Shown here: positions 19,022 through 27,028 of the stretch, piece after piece
Position numbering within the stretch: position 1 is the first letter of the stretch
Layout: the number at the start of each line of letters is the position of its first letter
NCBI RefSeq assembly: GCF_016863495.1
Contig: NZ_BOOZ01000002.1
Coordinates: forward strand, 186,001-250,000
Length of the DNA: 64,000 nucleotides
From: Micromonospora andamanensis
GTDB taxonomy: Bacteria > Actinomycetota > Actinomycetes > Mycobacteriales > Micromonosporaceae
Direction of reading: 5' to 3'
Made by a program: the position numbers and the translations under genes
Notes under the pieces: model-generated
The model's database searches: none
The model's input: only the letters and a program-made list of their open reading frames with translations
What the model was told of the DNA's origin: nothing

Positions 19022-20037
19022 TGGCCCGCCGGAGCCCCATGCCGCCGGTGGCGGCGGACCCGGTGCTCGCCGACCTGACGCCCGACCAACGACTACGGCG
19101 GCTGGAACTGACGGTGACCCGCCGTCTCGACGGCCTGCTGCACGGCGAGCGGCACGGACTGCTGCCCGGTCCCGGCAGCGAACCGGCGGGCAGCCGCGAG
19201 TACCGACCGGGTGAGGACGAGGTGCGCCGGATGGACTGGTCGGTGACGGCCCGTACCGCGGTGCCGCACGTACGGGAGGTGGACGCCGACCGGGAGTTGA
19301 CCACCTGGCTGCTCGTCGACGCCAGCCCCAGCATGGAGTACGGCACCGCGGAGCTGGACAAGCGGGAACTGGCGGTGGCCGCGGTCGCCACCGTCGGCTT
19401 CCTCACCGCGGGGCCGGGCAACCGGCTCGGCGCGCAGGTGCTCACGCCGTACGGGCTGCACCGGGTGCCCGCCCGGGCTGGGCGTACCCACCTGCTGGGG
19501 TTGCTCCGCGCGTTGCTGGCCGCGCCCCGGTGCGGCGAGCACCACGACACCACGGCGGGGCCGGCGCCCGCCGCCGGGCTGGCCGACGCGCTGGCCGAGG
19601 TGCGCCGGGTGGCTCACCGGCGTGGTTTGGTGGTGGTGGTCTCCGACTTCCTGGACGGACTGCCCGACGAGGCACGGCTACCGGCCGGGTGGGAGCGTCC
19701 CCTGCGCCAGCTCTCGGCACGCCATCAGGTGCTCGCGGTCGAGGTCACCGACCCCCGCGAGCTGGAGCTGCCGGACGTCGGCCTGATCACCCTCGTCGAC
19801 CCGGAGACCGGCGAACACCGCGAGGTCTGGACCGGTGACCGCCACCTGCGCGAGCGCTACGCGGCGGCGGCCACTGCCCAACGCGACCAGGTCCGGCAGG
19901 CCCTGCGCCGGTCCGGCGCGACCCATCTGGCGCTGCGTACCGACCGGGACTGGACAGTGGACATCGTGCGACACGTGCACGCCCAACGTCGGCTGGCCAC
20001 CGCTGCCGCCGCGTCGCGTCGGGGCGGTGCGGCGTGA
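19021..20037 (+). CDS. DUF58 protein of the MoxR operon
   Basis: A 338-residue DUF58 protein. The family motif YRPGEDEVRRMDWSVTARTA lies near residues 61-80, followed by a VWA-like core (WLLVDASPSMEYGT, VVVVSDFLDG). Such proteins partner MoxR ATPases in assembling or regulating envelope complexes. It lacks the N-terminal membrane segments of some relatives and looks cytoplasmic. The ATG overlaps the moxR stop by one base, and its own stop overlaps the next GTG by 4 bp, so the three genes are translated as a unit. Confidence 0.9.
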   Translation: MARRSPMPPVAADPVLADLTPDQRLRRLELTVTRRLDGLLHGERHGLLPGPGSEPAGSREYRPGEDEVRRMDWSVTARTAVPHVREVDADRELTTWLLVDASPSMEYGTAELDKRELAVAAVATVGFLTAGPGNRLGAQVLTPYGLHRVPARAGRTHLLGLLRALLAAPRCGEHHDTTAGPAPAAGLADALAEVRRVAHRRGLVVVVSDFLDGLPDEARLPAGWERPLRQLSARHQVLAVEVTDPRELELPDVGLITLVDPETGEHREVWTGDRHLRERYAAAATAQRDQVRQALRRSGATHLALRTDRDWTVDIVRHVHAQRRLATAAAASRRGGAA

Positions 20038-20993
20038 TCTGGCAGTCACCCGTCCGGCTCTGGCTCCTGCTCGGCGTGGTCGCCCTGGCCCTGGCCTATC
20101 TGGTGGCGCACCGGCGCCGCAGTCGGTACGCGGTGCGATTCACCAATCTGCGGCTGCTCGACCGGGTGGCACCCCGACGTCCGACCTGGCGCCGGCACCT
20201 GCCGGCCGGTCTCTTCCTGGCGATGCTCGCCCTGCTCGTGGTCGGCTTCGCCCGTCCCACCGCCGAGGTCCGGGTGCCCCGGGAACGCGCCACGGTGATG
20301 GTGGCGGTGGACGTCTCCACCTCGATGCTCGCCGGTGACGTCGAGCCGGACCGGCTCAGCGCGGCCAAGAGCGCCGCCCGGCGGTTCGCCGACGGGCTGC
20401 CCGACGAGTTCAACGTGGGACTCGTGGCGTTCGCCGGCAGCGCGGCGGTGCTGGTGCCACCGGGCACCGACCGGGAGGCGCTGCACGACGGGATCGAACG
20501 GCTGGCCGAGGGGGCGACGGGCGTGCAGGGCACCGCGATCGGTGAGGCGATCAGCACCTCGTTGGGCGCGGTGAAGGCCCTCGACGACCAGGCCGCGACC
20601 GAGCCACCGCCGGCCCGGATCATCCTGCTCTCCGACGGCGCGAACACCTCGGGCATGGATCCGATGGAGGCCGCCGCCGAGGCGGTGGCCTTCGACGTGC
20701 CGGTGCACAGCATCTCGTTCGGCACGCCGAGCGGCTTCGTCGACCGGGGCGGCCGGCCGATCCAGGTGCCGGTGGACGGGGAGACGCTGCGGGCCGTGGC
20801 CGAGGAGACGGGGGGCGGCTTCCACGAGGCCGGCACGAGCGCCGAACTGCGGGCCGTCTACGACGACATCGGCAGCTCGGTGGGGTGGCGCACGATGCGG
20901 CAGGACGTCTCGGCCCGGTTCATCGGACTCGGGTTGGTCTTCGCGATGGGCGCGGCGGTCGGCTCGATGCGCTGGTTCTCCCGCCTGCCCTGA
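20034..20993 (+). CDS. BatA-like VWA membrane protein
   Basis: A 319-residue protein with hydrophobic segments at about residues 8-24 and 57-75, a VWA domain, and a last segment near residues 299-313. The MIDAS metal site is complete: VDVSTSM (DxSxS), the Thr in GVQGTAIGEA, and LSDGANT. It resembles BatA/YfbK proteins that act with MoxR at the membrane; metal-dependent protein binding outside the membrane is the likely role. The GTG start overlaps the DUF58 stop (GTGA). A trypsin-like protease gene follows after 62 bp and may belong to the operon. Confidence 0.9.
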   Translation: MIWQSPVRLWLLLGVVALALAYLVAHRRRSRYAVRFTNLRLLDRVAPRRPTWRRHLPAGLFLAMLALLVVGFARPTAEVRVPRERATVMVAVDVSTSMLAGDVEPDRLSAAKSAARRFADGLPDEFNVGLVAFAGSAAVLVPPGTDREALHDGIERLAEGATGVQGTAIGEAISTSLGAVKALDDQAATEPPPARIILLSDGANTSGMDPMEAAAEAVAFDVPVHSISFGTPSGFVDRGGRPIQVPVDGETLRAVAEETGGGFHEAGTSAELRAVYDDIGSSVGWRTMRQDVSARFIGLGLVFAMGAAVGSMRWFSRLP

Positions 20994-21055
20994 TTCCCGA
21001 CGGGCCCGACCCGCGACAGCGGCCGTCGCCGGCCGCGCACGTGAGGAGCGTACGT

Positions 21056-21919
21056 ATGGCAGTGCAGACCGGACTGGGCGAGCCGCGCGGACCCTGGTTC
21101 GTCTCGCCCGACCTCGACCCGGACGGGCGGGGCGGAGCGGACGCGGCGGCACAGGAACGGGACCGGTTGCTGGGCGGCTGGCGTCGCCGGCTGCTGGCCG
21201 GGCTGGCGATGGTGGCGATCTCCGCCGGCTCTGGAGCGCTGGCCGGCGGTTGGGTGGCCGGTCGGGACGGCGTGACGGGTCCGGCCGCCGCGTCCGCGGC
21301 CCCGGTGCCGGCGGAGTTGGTGACGGCCGCCGAGAAGACCGTGCCCGGCGTGGTGACGGTGCTGGTGGGCGGTGGCGCTGGCGGCTCGGCGAGCGGTTCC
21401 GGCTTCGCTGTCGACTCGGAGCAGCACATCATCACGAACGACCACATCATCGCCAAGGGCCGTGGTGGACCGGTGACCGTGGAACTGCCGGACGGCCGGC
21501 GGTTCGCGGCGGAGGTGGTGGGTCGGGAGCCGGACAGTGACCTGGCCGTGCTCAAGGTGCCGTCGTCGGCCGGCCTGACGTCGTTGCCGCTGGCCAAGCC
21601 GGGTGCGACCCGGGTGGGTGAGCCGGTACTGGCCGTCGGATCGCCACTGGGGCTGCCCGGCACGGTGACCGCCGGCATCGTCAGCGCGCTGGACCGCCAG
21701 GTGCGCCTCGGCGACAACCGGCACCGGGCGGTGCAGACCGATGCCTCGATCAACCCCGGCAACTCGGGTGGACCACTTGTCAACGCGCGTGGCGAGGTGG
21801 TCGGGGTGAACACCGCGATCGCGACGATCGACGGCAACGGCTCGATCGGCATCGGCTTCGCCATCCCGATCGAGCAGGTGCAACAGACCGCCGACACGAT
21901 CATCGGTAAGGGCGGCTGA
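21056..21919 (+). CDS. membrane-anchored HtrA-like serine protease without PDZ
   Basis: A 287-residue S1C-type protease. The first 44 residues are cytoplasmic, then comes a membrane anchor (LLAGLAMVAISAGSGALAGG). The trypsin-like domain has His130 in ITNDHII, Asp162 in DSDLAVLKV and Ser237 in NPGNSGGPLV, so the triad is complete. It ends right after the protease fold (TIIGKGG) with no PDZ domain, unlike most DegP/HtrA proteins. The ATG at 21056 follows GAGGAG. Its position behind MoxR-DUF58-VWA suggests envelope quality control with that complex; this is inference. Confidence 0.88.
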   Translation: MAVQTGLGEPRGPWFVSPDLDPDGRGGADAAAQERDRLLGGWRRRLLAGLAMVAISAGSGALAGGWVAGRDGVTGPAAASAAPVPAELVTAAEKTVPGVVTVLVGGGAGGSASGSGFAVDSEQHIITNDHIIAKGRGGPVTVELPDGRRFAAEVVGREPDSDLAVLKVPSSAGLTSLPLAKPGATRVGEPVLAVGSPLGLPGTVTAGIVSALDRQVRLGDNRHRAVQTDASINPGNSGGPLVNARGEVVGVNTAIATIDGNGSIGIGFAIPIEQVQQTADTIIGKGG

Positions 21920-22027
21920 TTACCCAGAGCTACTGTCCGATTACGGGGGCATCGGGGCAACTGTCGGATTCCCGCGCTCGATGATCGGAAAATGGAAATA
22001 TGACGCTCGGTATGGATACTGGCGTGG

Positions 22028-22324
22028 GTGGAGCGTCCTCTCATCGCGGTCCTCCTGCTGGTGGGCCTCATCATCGGAAGTGGCGTCGGGTCGTCGTACG
22101 CGCGCGCCCGGCGGGGCTGGAACGACTACCAGGCGGCCAAGAAGACGGTTCCCGGAGCGCGTCGCGCCGCCTGGATGCTGATCAAGGTGGTCACCACGAA
22201 GGTCGGTGTCATCGCCCTGCTCCTGATCGGCGCGGTCGCCTACGCCGCCGCCGGTGGCGGTGACGAGCCGGCTCCGGCCGCGCCGACGCCGAGCAGCAGC
22301 GCGGACGAGCGCCCCACCCGCTGA
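22028..22324 (+). CDS. small membrane protein, 98 aa
   Basis: Two hydrophobic segments (about residues 5-20 and 55-71) flank a basic loop (RARRGWNDYQAAKKTVPGARR), with an Ala/Pro/Ser tail outside. I do not recognise a family. GTG is the only sensible start (VERPLIAVLLL). It lies between the HtrA-like gene and the arfB-like gene with about 100 bp of spacer upstream, so it may be transcribed alone. Similar short actinobacterial proteins are simply annotated as membrane proteins. Confidence 0.65.
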   Translation: MERPLIAVLLLVGLIIGSGVGSSYARARRGWNDYQAAKKTVPGARRAAWMLIKVVTTKVGVIALLLIGAVAYAAAGGGDEPAPAAPTPSSSADERPTR

Positions 22325-22398
22325 ACCCGGAGCGCCGGGCTGACCGGGCGCGCGGCGTTGGCGCGAGCGGCTCCGGAGCCCCACGCTAGCCTCAGGGC

Positions 22399-22824
22399 GT
22401 GGACGACGGACTGCGGGTGACCGACAGGTGGATGCTTCCCGCCGCTGAGCTGCGGGAGCGTTTCTCCAGGTCGTCCGGGCCGGGCGGGCAGGGGGTCAAC
22501 ACCGCCGACTCGCGGGTCGAGCTGAGCTTCGACCTGGCCGGCTCACCGAGCATCCCCGAGTCGCTACGCACCCGGGCGCTGGACCGGCTCGCCGGACGGC
22601 TTGTCGACGGCGTACTGACGATCGCGGCCAGCGAACACCGGGCGCAGCTGGCCAACCGTGAAGCCGCCCGGGAACGCCTGGTGTCGTTGCTCCGCGAGGC
22701 GGTCGCCCCGCCACCGCCGCCCCGCCGGCCGACCCGCCCGTCCCGGGCGGCCAAGGAGCGGCGGCTGGCCGAGAAGAAGCGTCGCGGGCAGCGCAAGCGC
22801 GACCGTCGGGTTGACGGCGAGTAG
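22399..22824 (+). CDS. arfB: ArfB-like peptidyl-tRNA hydrolase
   Basis: A 141-residue stand-alone GGQ protein. The SSGPGGQGVNTADSRVEL block near residue 25-42 carries the GGQ tripeptide that hydrolyses the ester of peptidyl-tRNA. A short helical part follows, and a strongly basic tail (KERRLAEKKRRGQRKRDRR) enters the mRNA channel. The family (ArfB/YaeJ/ICT1) frees ribosomes stalled on non-stop mRNA. Length and tail match the family. GTG start, not overlapping a neighbour. The downstream gene is convergent. Confidence 0.93.
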   Translation: MDDGLRVTDRWMLPAAELRERFSRSSGPGGQGVNTADSRVELSFDLAGSPSIPESLRTRALDRLAGRLVDGVLTIAASEHRAQLANREAARERLVSLLREAVAPPPPPRRPTRPSRAAKERRLAEKKRRGQRKRDRRVDGE

Positions 22825-22852
22825 TCGGCCGCCGTGCCTGGCGTCGCCCGGG

Positions 22853-23857
22853 TCACGCCTCGGCTCGCGCCGCCGGCCCGGCCCGGTCCGTCGCTTCGGC
22901 CCGGTCCGTCGCTTCGGTCCGGTCCAGCAGGGCCGAGCAGACCTCTGCCAGCCGGGCCCGCAACCGGCCGGCCCGCACTGCGAACTCGCGTTGCCGTGCC
23001 ACGTACTCGGCCTTGCCCTCCGGGGTCTCGATCGCCACCGCCGCCTCGCCGTACGAGGAGAAGTCGTACGGCGACGCGCGCATGTCGAGCAGCCGGATGT
23101 CCCCGGCCAGCTCGAAGCAGTCAAGCGCCAGGTCACCGGGGACGGCCGGGCCCAGCTTGGTGGCCCACTTGTGGCAGTCCATCGAGGCGTGCAGGCAGCC
23201 CGGCTGGTCGAGATCCACCTGACTGGCCCGCGTCGGCCGGAGCTGGTTGCGGCCGACCGCCTCGGGGGTGAAGAACCGGTACGCGTCAAAGTGCGAGCAC
23301 CGGATCTGGTGCGACTCGACCACCGCGTCGGTGCCCCGCTGGCCGAGTCGAAGGGGCAGCGGATGACGGTGCTCACGCTGGCGGTACACCATCGCCCACT
23401 CGTGCAGGCCGAAGCAGCCGGTGAAGGCTGGTCGGGAGGCGATCGCGGTCAGCAGCCGGTGGATGAAGCGCACCGAATCCTCCCGGTCGGCGCGGAACGC
23501 GTCGACGTCGAGGCGTACCGCCCCGTCCGGGTCGGTCGCGTACCAGCGCCACGAGTGGTGCGGTGCCGGACCGTCCGGCCCGGCTTCCAGGCGGACACCG
23601 ACACCGGGATGCCACCGCCGCAGCACCGACGGTCGGGTGCCGTAGTAGTCGTACAGAAAGTCGTCGATGGCATGGCGTTCCCCGGTGGCCCGGCGGGCCC
23701 GGTGGCCCTCGGTCAGCGAGTCGGCTCGCTGTTCGTGGCCGGCCAGCAGGGGCCGCCAGGTGGCTGCGGGAAGGCTGGTCACCGCCCACCCGGCGCGCGA
23801 GGCGTACCCGCTCCCACCGACGACGGCGGAGGTGGCGGAAACGGGGACGGCGGTCAC
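22853..23857 (-). CDS. protein annotated in relatives as 3-methyladenine DNA glycosylase
   Basis: A 334-residue protein matching a family widely labelled 3-methyladenine DNA glycosylase in actinobacteria. Conserved stretches include HAIDDFLYDYYGTRPSVLRR, WHPGVGV, CFGLHEWAMVYR and CLHASMDCHKW. It has no helix-hairpin-helix or AlkA/Tag motif that I can see, so the glycosylase label is weak and the activity should be considered unproven. The C-terminal tail has a tandem 18-bp DNA repeat giving EATDRA-EATDRA. The GTG at 23857 was chosen; the open frame continues far upstream into another gene's territory. Confidence 0.75.
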   Translation of the reverse strand: MTAVPVSATSAVVGGSGYASRAGWAVTSLPAATWRPLLAGHEQRADSLTEGHRARRATGERHAIDDFLYDYYGTRPSVLRRWHPGVGVRLEAGPDGPAPHHSWRWYATDPDGAVRLDVDAFRADREDSVRFIHRLLTAIASRPAFTGCFGLHEWAMVYRQREHRHPLPLRLGQRGTDAVVESHQIRCSHFDAYRFFTPEAVGRNQLRPTRASQVDLDQPGCLHASMDCHKWATKLGPAVPGDLALDCFELAGDIRLLDMRASPYDFSSYGEAAVAIETPEGKAEYVARQREFAVRAGRLRARLAEVCSALLDRTEATDRAEATDRAGPAARAEA

Positions 23858-23892
23858 GGCCCCAAGGGTACGACCGCCGCCCCGCCGCGCTG

Positions 23893-25203
23893 TCAGGGCA
23901 CGTCGACCCGTACGCCAGCGGAGAAGACGCCGCTGCGCAGTTCCAGCCGCTGCGGCGCTTCCCGTCCGTTGATCGTGAAGACCAACGGCAGCACCACGCG
24001 GCTGCCGGCGGCAACCGGGTCGGCGAACACGTCCCGTCCCTGGTTCACCCTTCGGGTGGCCGACTCGTCGGTGGTGACCCAGTTGCCGTTGGCCAGGTAC
24101 GCCCGTTGCAGCTTGCCGTGCCAGCTCTGGTGCTCCCGGGTGAGGTTGCGTACCCCGACGGTCGCCTGGCACTGCCGCGCGCCCCGGCCCGGTTCGCAGG
24201 TCATCCGGTAGACGGTGAACTCGAATGCGTCCTCGCGCAGCGGCATCCCCAGTACCCCGCTGACCCCGGTGCCCTTCCAGGCGCCACTTGTCGGCTGGCT
24301 GTCCGTGTCGATCGCGGCGACCCGACGGGTGGCCGACCACGCGGCGGCGCCCACCGTGCCGGCCAGCACGGTCGCGGCCACCGGCACCACGACCCAGACC
24401 GGCGGCTTGCGGCGTCGGGCCGGCGGCCGGGGAGTGGCCGGGCGTGGATAGATCGTGCCCGGACCGTCCGAGGCCAGCGCTGCGGCCACCGGCCGGCGGC
24501 GGTGTCGCCAGGTGAGCAGGCCCACCAGACCCAGCACCAGCAGCGCGACTCCGGCGGCCAGGAGCGCCGGGGCCTGGCGACGCCAGCCCGTGGACTCCTG
24601 CGACTGGGTGGTCGCCGTCCCGGGTGCCGTCCAGGTGGCGCTCGCACAGTCGTACGGCTGTCGACCGTCGCTGGCGAAGGCGCACGTCGGTGCGGTGAGC
24701 GGCTCCCGGGAGGTGGCCGTGGTGAGCGTGGTGCCCAGGGTGGTGGTGCTTTCCGGCGGCAGCTTCAACCGCCAGGTCACCTCGGTCGCCGTCGACCCGC
24801 CGGGGCGTACCACCCGGCCGCCGTCGCTGACAGTGGTCACCGAGACGCCCTGGGGCAGTTCCTGGCGGACCGTGGTGTCCACCGGGGTGCTGCCGGCGTT
24901 ACGGACCTCGATCCGGTACCGGGGCGCGACGCTCTGCTCCGGCGCGACCCGCACGCTCACCTTCGGTCTGGCGGCCGGCGAGGCCACCCGGGTCGGTGTC
25001 GGTACCGCCGGGGGTGCCGCCGGCATGCTGGGATCGGGTGTGGCCGCCGCCGGCTGGAGCCGCCCGGCCGTCGGAGCGGCCGGTGCGGTGGCCGTCGGCG
25101 TGGCCGGGACGGTCGCCGCCGGTAGCACCGGCAGGGCGGTCAGCAGACCGATGCAGTGCACCATCGCCGCCAGGGCCTTGTGGTGTCGTGTCGATGCAGG
25201 CAT
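23893..25203 (-). CDS. secreted/membrane protein of unknown function
   Basis: A 436-residue protein with an N-terminal signal (AAMVHCIGLLTALPVLPAA), a Pro/Ala/Thr-rich linker, and a DUF11-like immunoglobulin-type domain at about residues 80-165 (YRIEVRNAGSTPVDTTVRQ). A membrane segment lies near 212-232 (LLAAGVALLVLGLVGLL), then a short basic loop, a second segment near 272-292, and a C-terminal beta-rich extracellular domain of about 140 residues with Cys pairs. I do not recognise a function. It diverges from the FAH-family gene at 25337. Composition is normal for the region. Confidence 0.75.
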   Translation of the reverse strand: MPASTRHHKALAAMVHCIGLLTALPVLPAATVPATPTATAPAAPTAGRLQPAAATPDPSMPAAPPAVPTPTRVASPAARPKVSVRVAPEQSVAPRYRIEVRNAGSTPVDTTVRQELPQGVSVTTVSDGGRVVRPGGSTATEVTWRLKLPPESTTTLGTTLTTATSREPLTAPTCAFASDGRQPYDCASATWTAPGTATTQSQESTGWRRQAPALLAAGVALLVLGLVGLLTWRHRRRPVAAALASDGPGTIYPRPATPRPPARRRKPPVWVVVPVAATVLAGTVGAAAWSATRRVAAIDTDSQPTSGAWKGTGVSGVLGMPLREDAFEFTVYRMTCEPGRGARQCQATVGVRNLTREHQSWHGKLQRAYLANGNWVTTDESATRRVNQGRDVFADPVAAGSRVVLPLVFTINGREAPQRLELRSGVFSAGVRVDVP

Positions 25204-25336
25204 ACGAACGAACCTCCGCAGCCGACGCTAGGGGCGGGCGCGCGTCGTGCGGGTACGAAGCGGTGAATCCGGCCCCGGCGGTGGCCAACCCGGGTAAGCT
25301 GCGGCGATCGCCCGCAGGCCGCACTACATTGGCCCT

Positions 25337-26140
25337 GTGCGTATCGCTCGTTTCGCTCATGCCAAGGGAATGTCGTTCGGGGTCGTCGAGGGAGAGCCGG
25401 AGGCGGGCCCGCAGGGGCTCACCATCGCCGAGATCTCCGGCCACCCGTTCGGCCAGATCACGTTCAGCGGAGTCCGCTGGGCGCTGTCCGATGTCCGGCT
25501 GCTCTCACCGATCCTGCCCAGCAAGGTGGTCTGCGTCGGCCGCAACTATGCCGAGCACGCGGCTGAACACGGTGCGGAGGTGCCGAAGGAGCCGCTGTTG
25601 TTCCTGAAGCCCTCGACCTCGGTCATCGGCCCCCGGGACGCGATCCGGCTGCCGGAGTTCAGCAAACAGGTCGAGCACGAGGCCGAGTTGGCGGTGGTGA
25701 TCGGCGCGCCCGGCGCCCGTCGGGCGGACCGGGCCGCGGCGGAACGGGCCATCTTCGGCTACACCTGTGCCAACGACGTCACCGCCCGGGACCTGCAGCG
25801 TTCCGACAGCCAGTGGACCAGGGCCAAGGGGTTCGACTCGTTCTGCCCGATCGGGCCGTGGATCACCACCGGGCTGGACGTCACCGACCTCGAGATCCGC
25901 TGCGAGGTTGGGCGCGACCCGGAGGAGATGGAGGTACGGCAGCTGGGCCGTACCGGGGACATGGTCTTCGACGCGCCGGCCCTTGTGTCGTACGTCTCAC
26001 ACGTGATGACGCTGCTGCCCGGTGACGTGGTGTTGACCGGCACCCCGGCGGGGGTTAGCCCGCTCGCGGACGGGGATACGGTGAGCGTCCGGATCGAGGG
26101 GATCGGTGAGCTGACCAACCCGGTCGTGTCGGCGGCATGA
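25337..26140 (+). CDS. fumarylacetoacetate hydrolase-family enzyme
   Basis: A 267-residue FAH-family protein like those labelled 2-hydroxyhepta-2,4-diene-1,7-dioate isomerase. The catalytic core has VCVGRNYAEHAAEHG, metal ligands in EHEAELAVVIG and in NDVTARDLQ, and GDVVLTGTPAGVSPLADGD. Members act on 2-oxo acids (hydrolase, decarboxylase or isomerase); the true substrate is not deducible. GTG start. In mycobacteria and streptomycetes this gene sits next to gltX, but here only 108 bp separate it from tRNA-Gln and no gltX is present. Confidence 0.9.
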   Translation: MRIARFAHAKGMSFGVVEGEPEAGPQGLTIAEISGHPFGQITFSGVRWALSDVRLLSPILPSKVVCVGRNYAEHAAEHGAEVPKEPLLFLKPSTSVIGPRDAIRLPEFSKQVEHEAELAVVIGAPGARRADRAAAERAIFGYTCANDVTARDLQRSDSQWTRAKGFDSFCPIGPWITTGLDVTDLEIRCEVGRDPEEMEVRQLGRTGDMVFDAPALVSYVSHVMTLLPGDVVLTGTPAGVSPLADGDTVSVRIEGIGELTNPVVSAA

Positions 26141-26193
26141 CCGCCGGCCAGCTCGCCGTTTTGGCAGTTCAGGCGTGGTTTGGGGAAGTCGAT

Positions 26194-26222
26194 TTGGCCT
26201 GTCGGTGCCGGGAGGGTAGAGT
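26194..26222 (+). promoter_or_regulatory. promoter of tRNA-Gln
   Basis: TTGGCC (26194-26199) and TAGAGT (26217-26222) are separated by exactly 17 nt, placing the start about 20 bp before the tRNA. The same TAGAGT/TAGACT hexamer occurs at 26412-26417 and 26719-26724, upstream of each tRNA-Glu copy. Confidence 0.6.
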
Positions 26223-26248
26223 TTGTTCCCGGCGCCGCAAGGGGCCAA

Positions 26249-26320
26249 TGGGGTATGGGGTAATTGGCAGCCCGACTGATTCTGGTTCAGTTAGTCTAGG
26301 TTCGAGTCCTGGTACCCCAG
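26249..26320 (+). tRNA. tRNA-Gln (CTG)
   Basis: Complete cloverleaf: acceptor TGGGGTA pairs with TACCCCA. The anticodon arm ACTGA-TTCTGGT-TCAGT gives anticodon CTG, and the T-loop is GTTCGAGTC. 3' CCA is not encoded. Two tRNA-Glu genes follow, the common actinobacterial tRNA-Gln/tRNA-Glu cluster. Confidence 0.95.
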
Positions 26321-26373
26321 CGCAGCCGAGATTCGTGACGAATCGAGGCCGCTGGATTCTGGTGGAGTTCGGC

Positions 26374-26399
26374 ACCGAGGCGCCGTGAGGAGCCTCGGT
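26374..26399 (+). terminator. hairpin between tRNA-Gln and tRNA-Glu
   Basis: ACCGAGGC (26374-26381) pairs with GCCTCGGT (26392-26399). It may end tRNA-Gln transcription; a smaller GATTCG/CGAATC hairpin lies at about 26330-26344. Confidence 0.4.
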
Positions 26400-26458
26400 C
26401 GCGAGGTCTGGTAGAGTTCGGCGGCACCACCGTGAAGGTGGTGCCGCGATGTGTTCTG

Positions 26459-26530
26459 GCCCCGTCGTCTAGCGGCCCAGGACGCCGCCCTCTCAAGGCG
26501 GTAGCGCCGGTTCGAATCCGGTCGGGGCTA
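26459..26530 (+). tRNA. tRNA-Glu (CTC), copy 1
   Basis: The sequence starts GCCCCGTCGTCTAGCGG. The anticodon arm CCGCC-CTCTCAA-GGCGG gives anticodon CTC, and the T-loop is GGTTCGAATCC. CCA is not encoded. It is identical to the copy at 26771. A terminator hairpin follows at 26540-26571. Confidence 0.95.
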
Positions 26531-26539
26531 CAGGTGTTC

Positions 26540-26571
26540 ACGGCTCGTTCCGCTGCTGCGGAGCGGGCCGT
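26540..26571 (+). terminator. terminator after tRNA-Glu copy 1
   Basis: ACGGC-TCG-TTCCGC pairs with GCGGAG-CGG-GCCGT around a short loop and is followed by TTTCGCTTT. Confidence 0.65.
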
Positions 26572-26770
26572 TTCGCTTTCCCGGCCAACTGCCCGCCCCG
26601 CCCCCGAGACCGCTGATGCCCGTCGTGGAGATCAGGCCCGTGCGCCGACTCCCCGCAGTGGCCTCGCCGGCTGCGCCATCCACCCGCCACCCCTGTGCGG
26701 CACGCGGCGGCGGCGCCGCTAGACTACTGCCGCACCGCCCACAAGGGCTGGTGAATCTGGAAAGTACCTG

Positions 26771-26842
26771 GCCCCGTCGTCTAGCGGCCCAGGACGCCGC
26801 CCTCTCAAGGCGGTAGCGCCGGTTCGAATCCGGTCGGGGCTA
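26771..26842 (+). tRNA. tRNA-Glu (CTC), copy 2
   Basis: Identical over all 72 nt to copy 1, 312 bp downstream, with different flanks. It has its own -10-like TAGACT at 26719-26724 and its own terminator at 26852-26882, so it is an independent unit. Confidence 0.95.
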
Positions 26843-26851
26843 CCACCCACC

Positions 26852-26882
26852 GAAGCCCGTCTCGCCCGCCGAGACGGGCTTC
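26852..26882 (+). terminator. terminator after tRNA-Glu copy 2
   Basis: A perfect 13-bp stem, GAAGCCCGTCTCG with CGAGACGGGCTTC, around CCCGC, starting 9 bp after the tRNA. Confidence 0.8.
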
Positions 26883-26895
26883 CCCCATCTCCCCA

Positions 26896-27018
26896 CCCCG
26901 TTCCGCCCCACCCCACCCACCTGCCCAGCTCCGTTGATCATGAAGTTGTTGTCACTCCACCCCGGCGGGTCGTGGCAATGAGTTCATGATCAACGGGGTG
27001 GGGTGGGGCGGGACGGGG
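26896..27018. repeat. long inverted repeat with GTTGATCATGAA arms
   Basis: Inner arms CCGTTGATCATGAA (26931-26944) and its exact complement (26983-26996) enclose 38 bp. Outer C-rich (26896-26918) and G-rich (26996-27018) arms are complementary at 22 of 23 positions. It lies between the convergent tRNA-Glu and IclR genes. The arm core GATCATGAAGTTGTTGTC resembles the arms of the elements at 57431 and 61801 (GATCTTGCAGTTTTTGTC). Confidence 0.8.
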
Positions 27019-27028
27019 CGGGGGTGGG

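Noticed and set aside
22853..24685. 610-residue open frame on the minus strand
   Set aside because: Only the part from the GTG at 23857 matches a protein family; the rest overlaps the membrane protein gene (23893-25203) in another frame and has GC-artefact composition.
26249..27018. tRNA-associated integration site (att) or genomic island edge
   Set aside because: No integrase, and no tRNA 3'-end direct repeat other than the second full tRNA-Glu gene; flanking genes are core genes.
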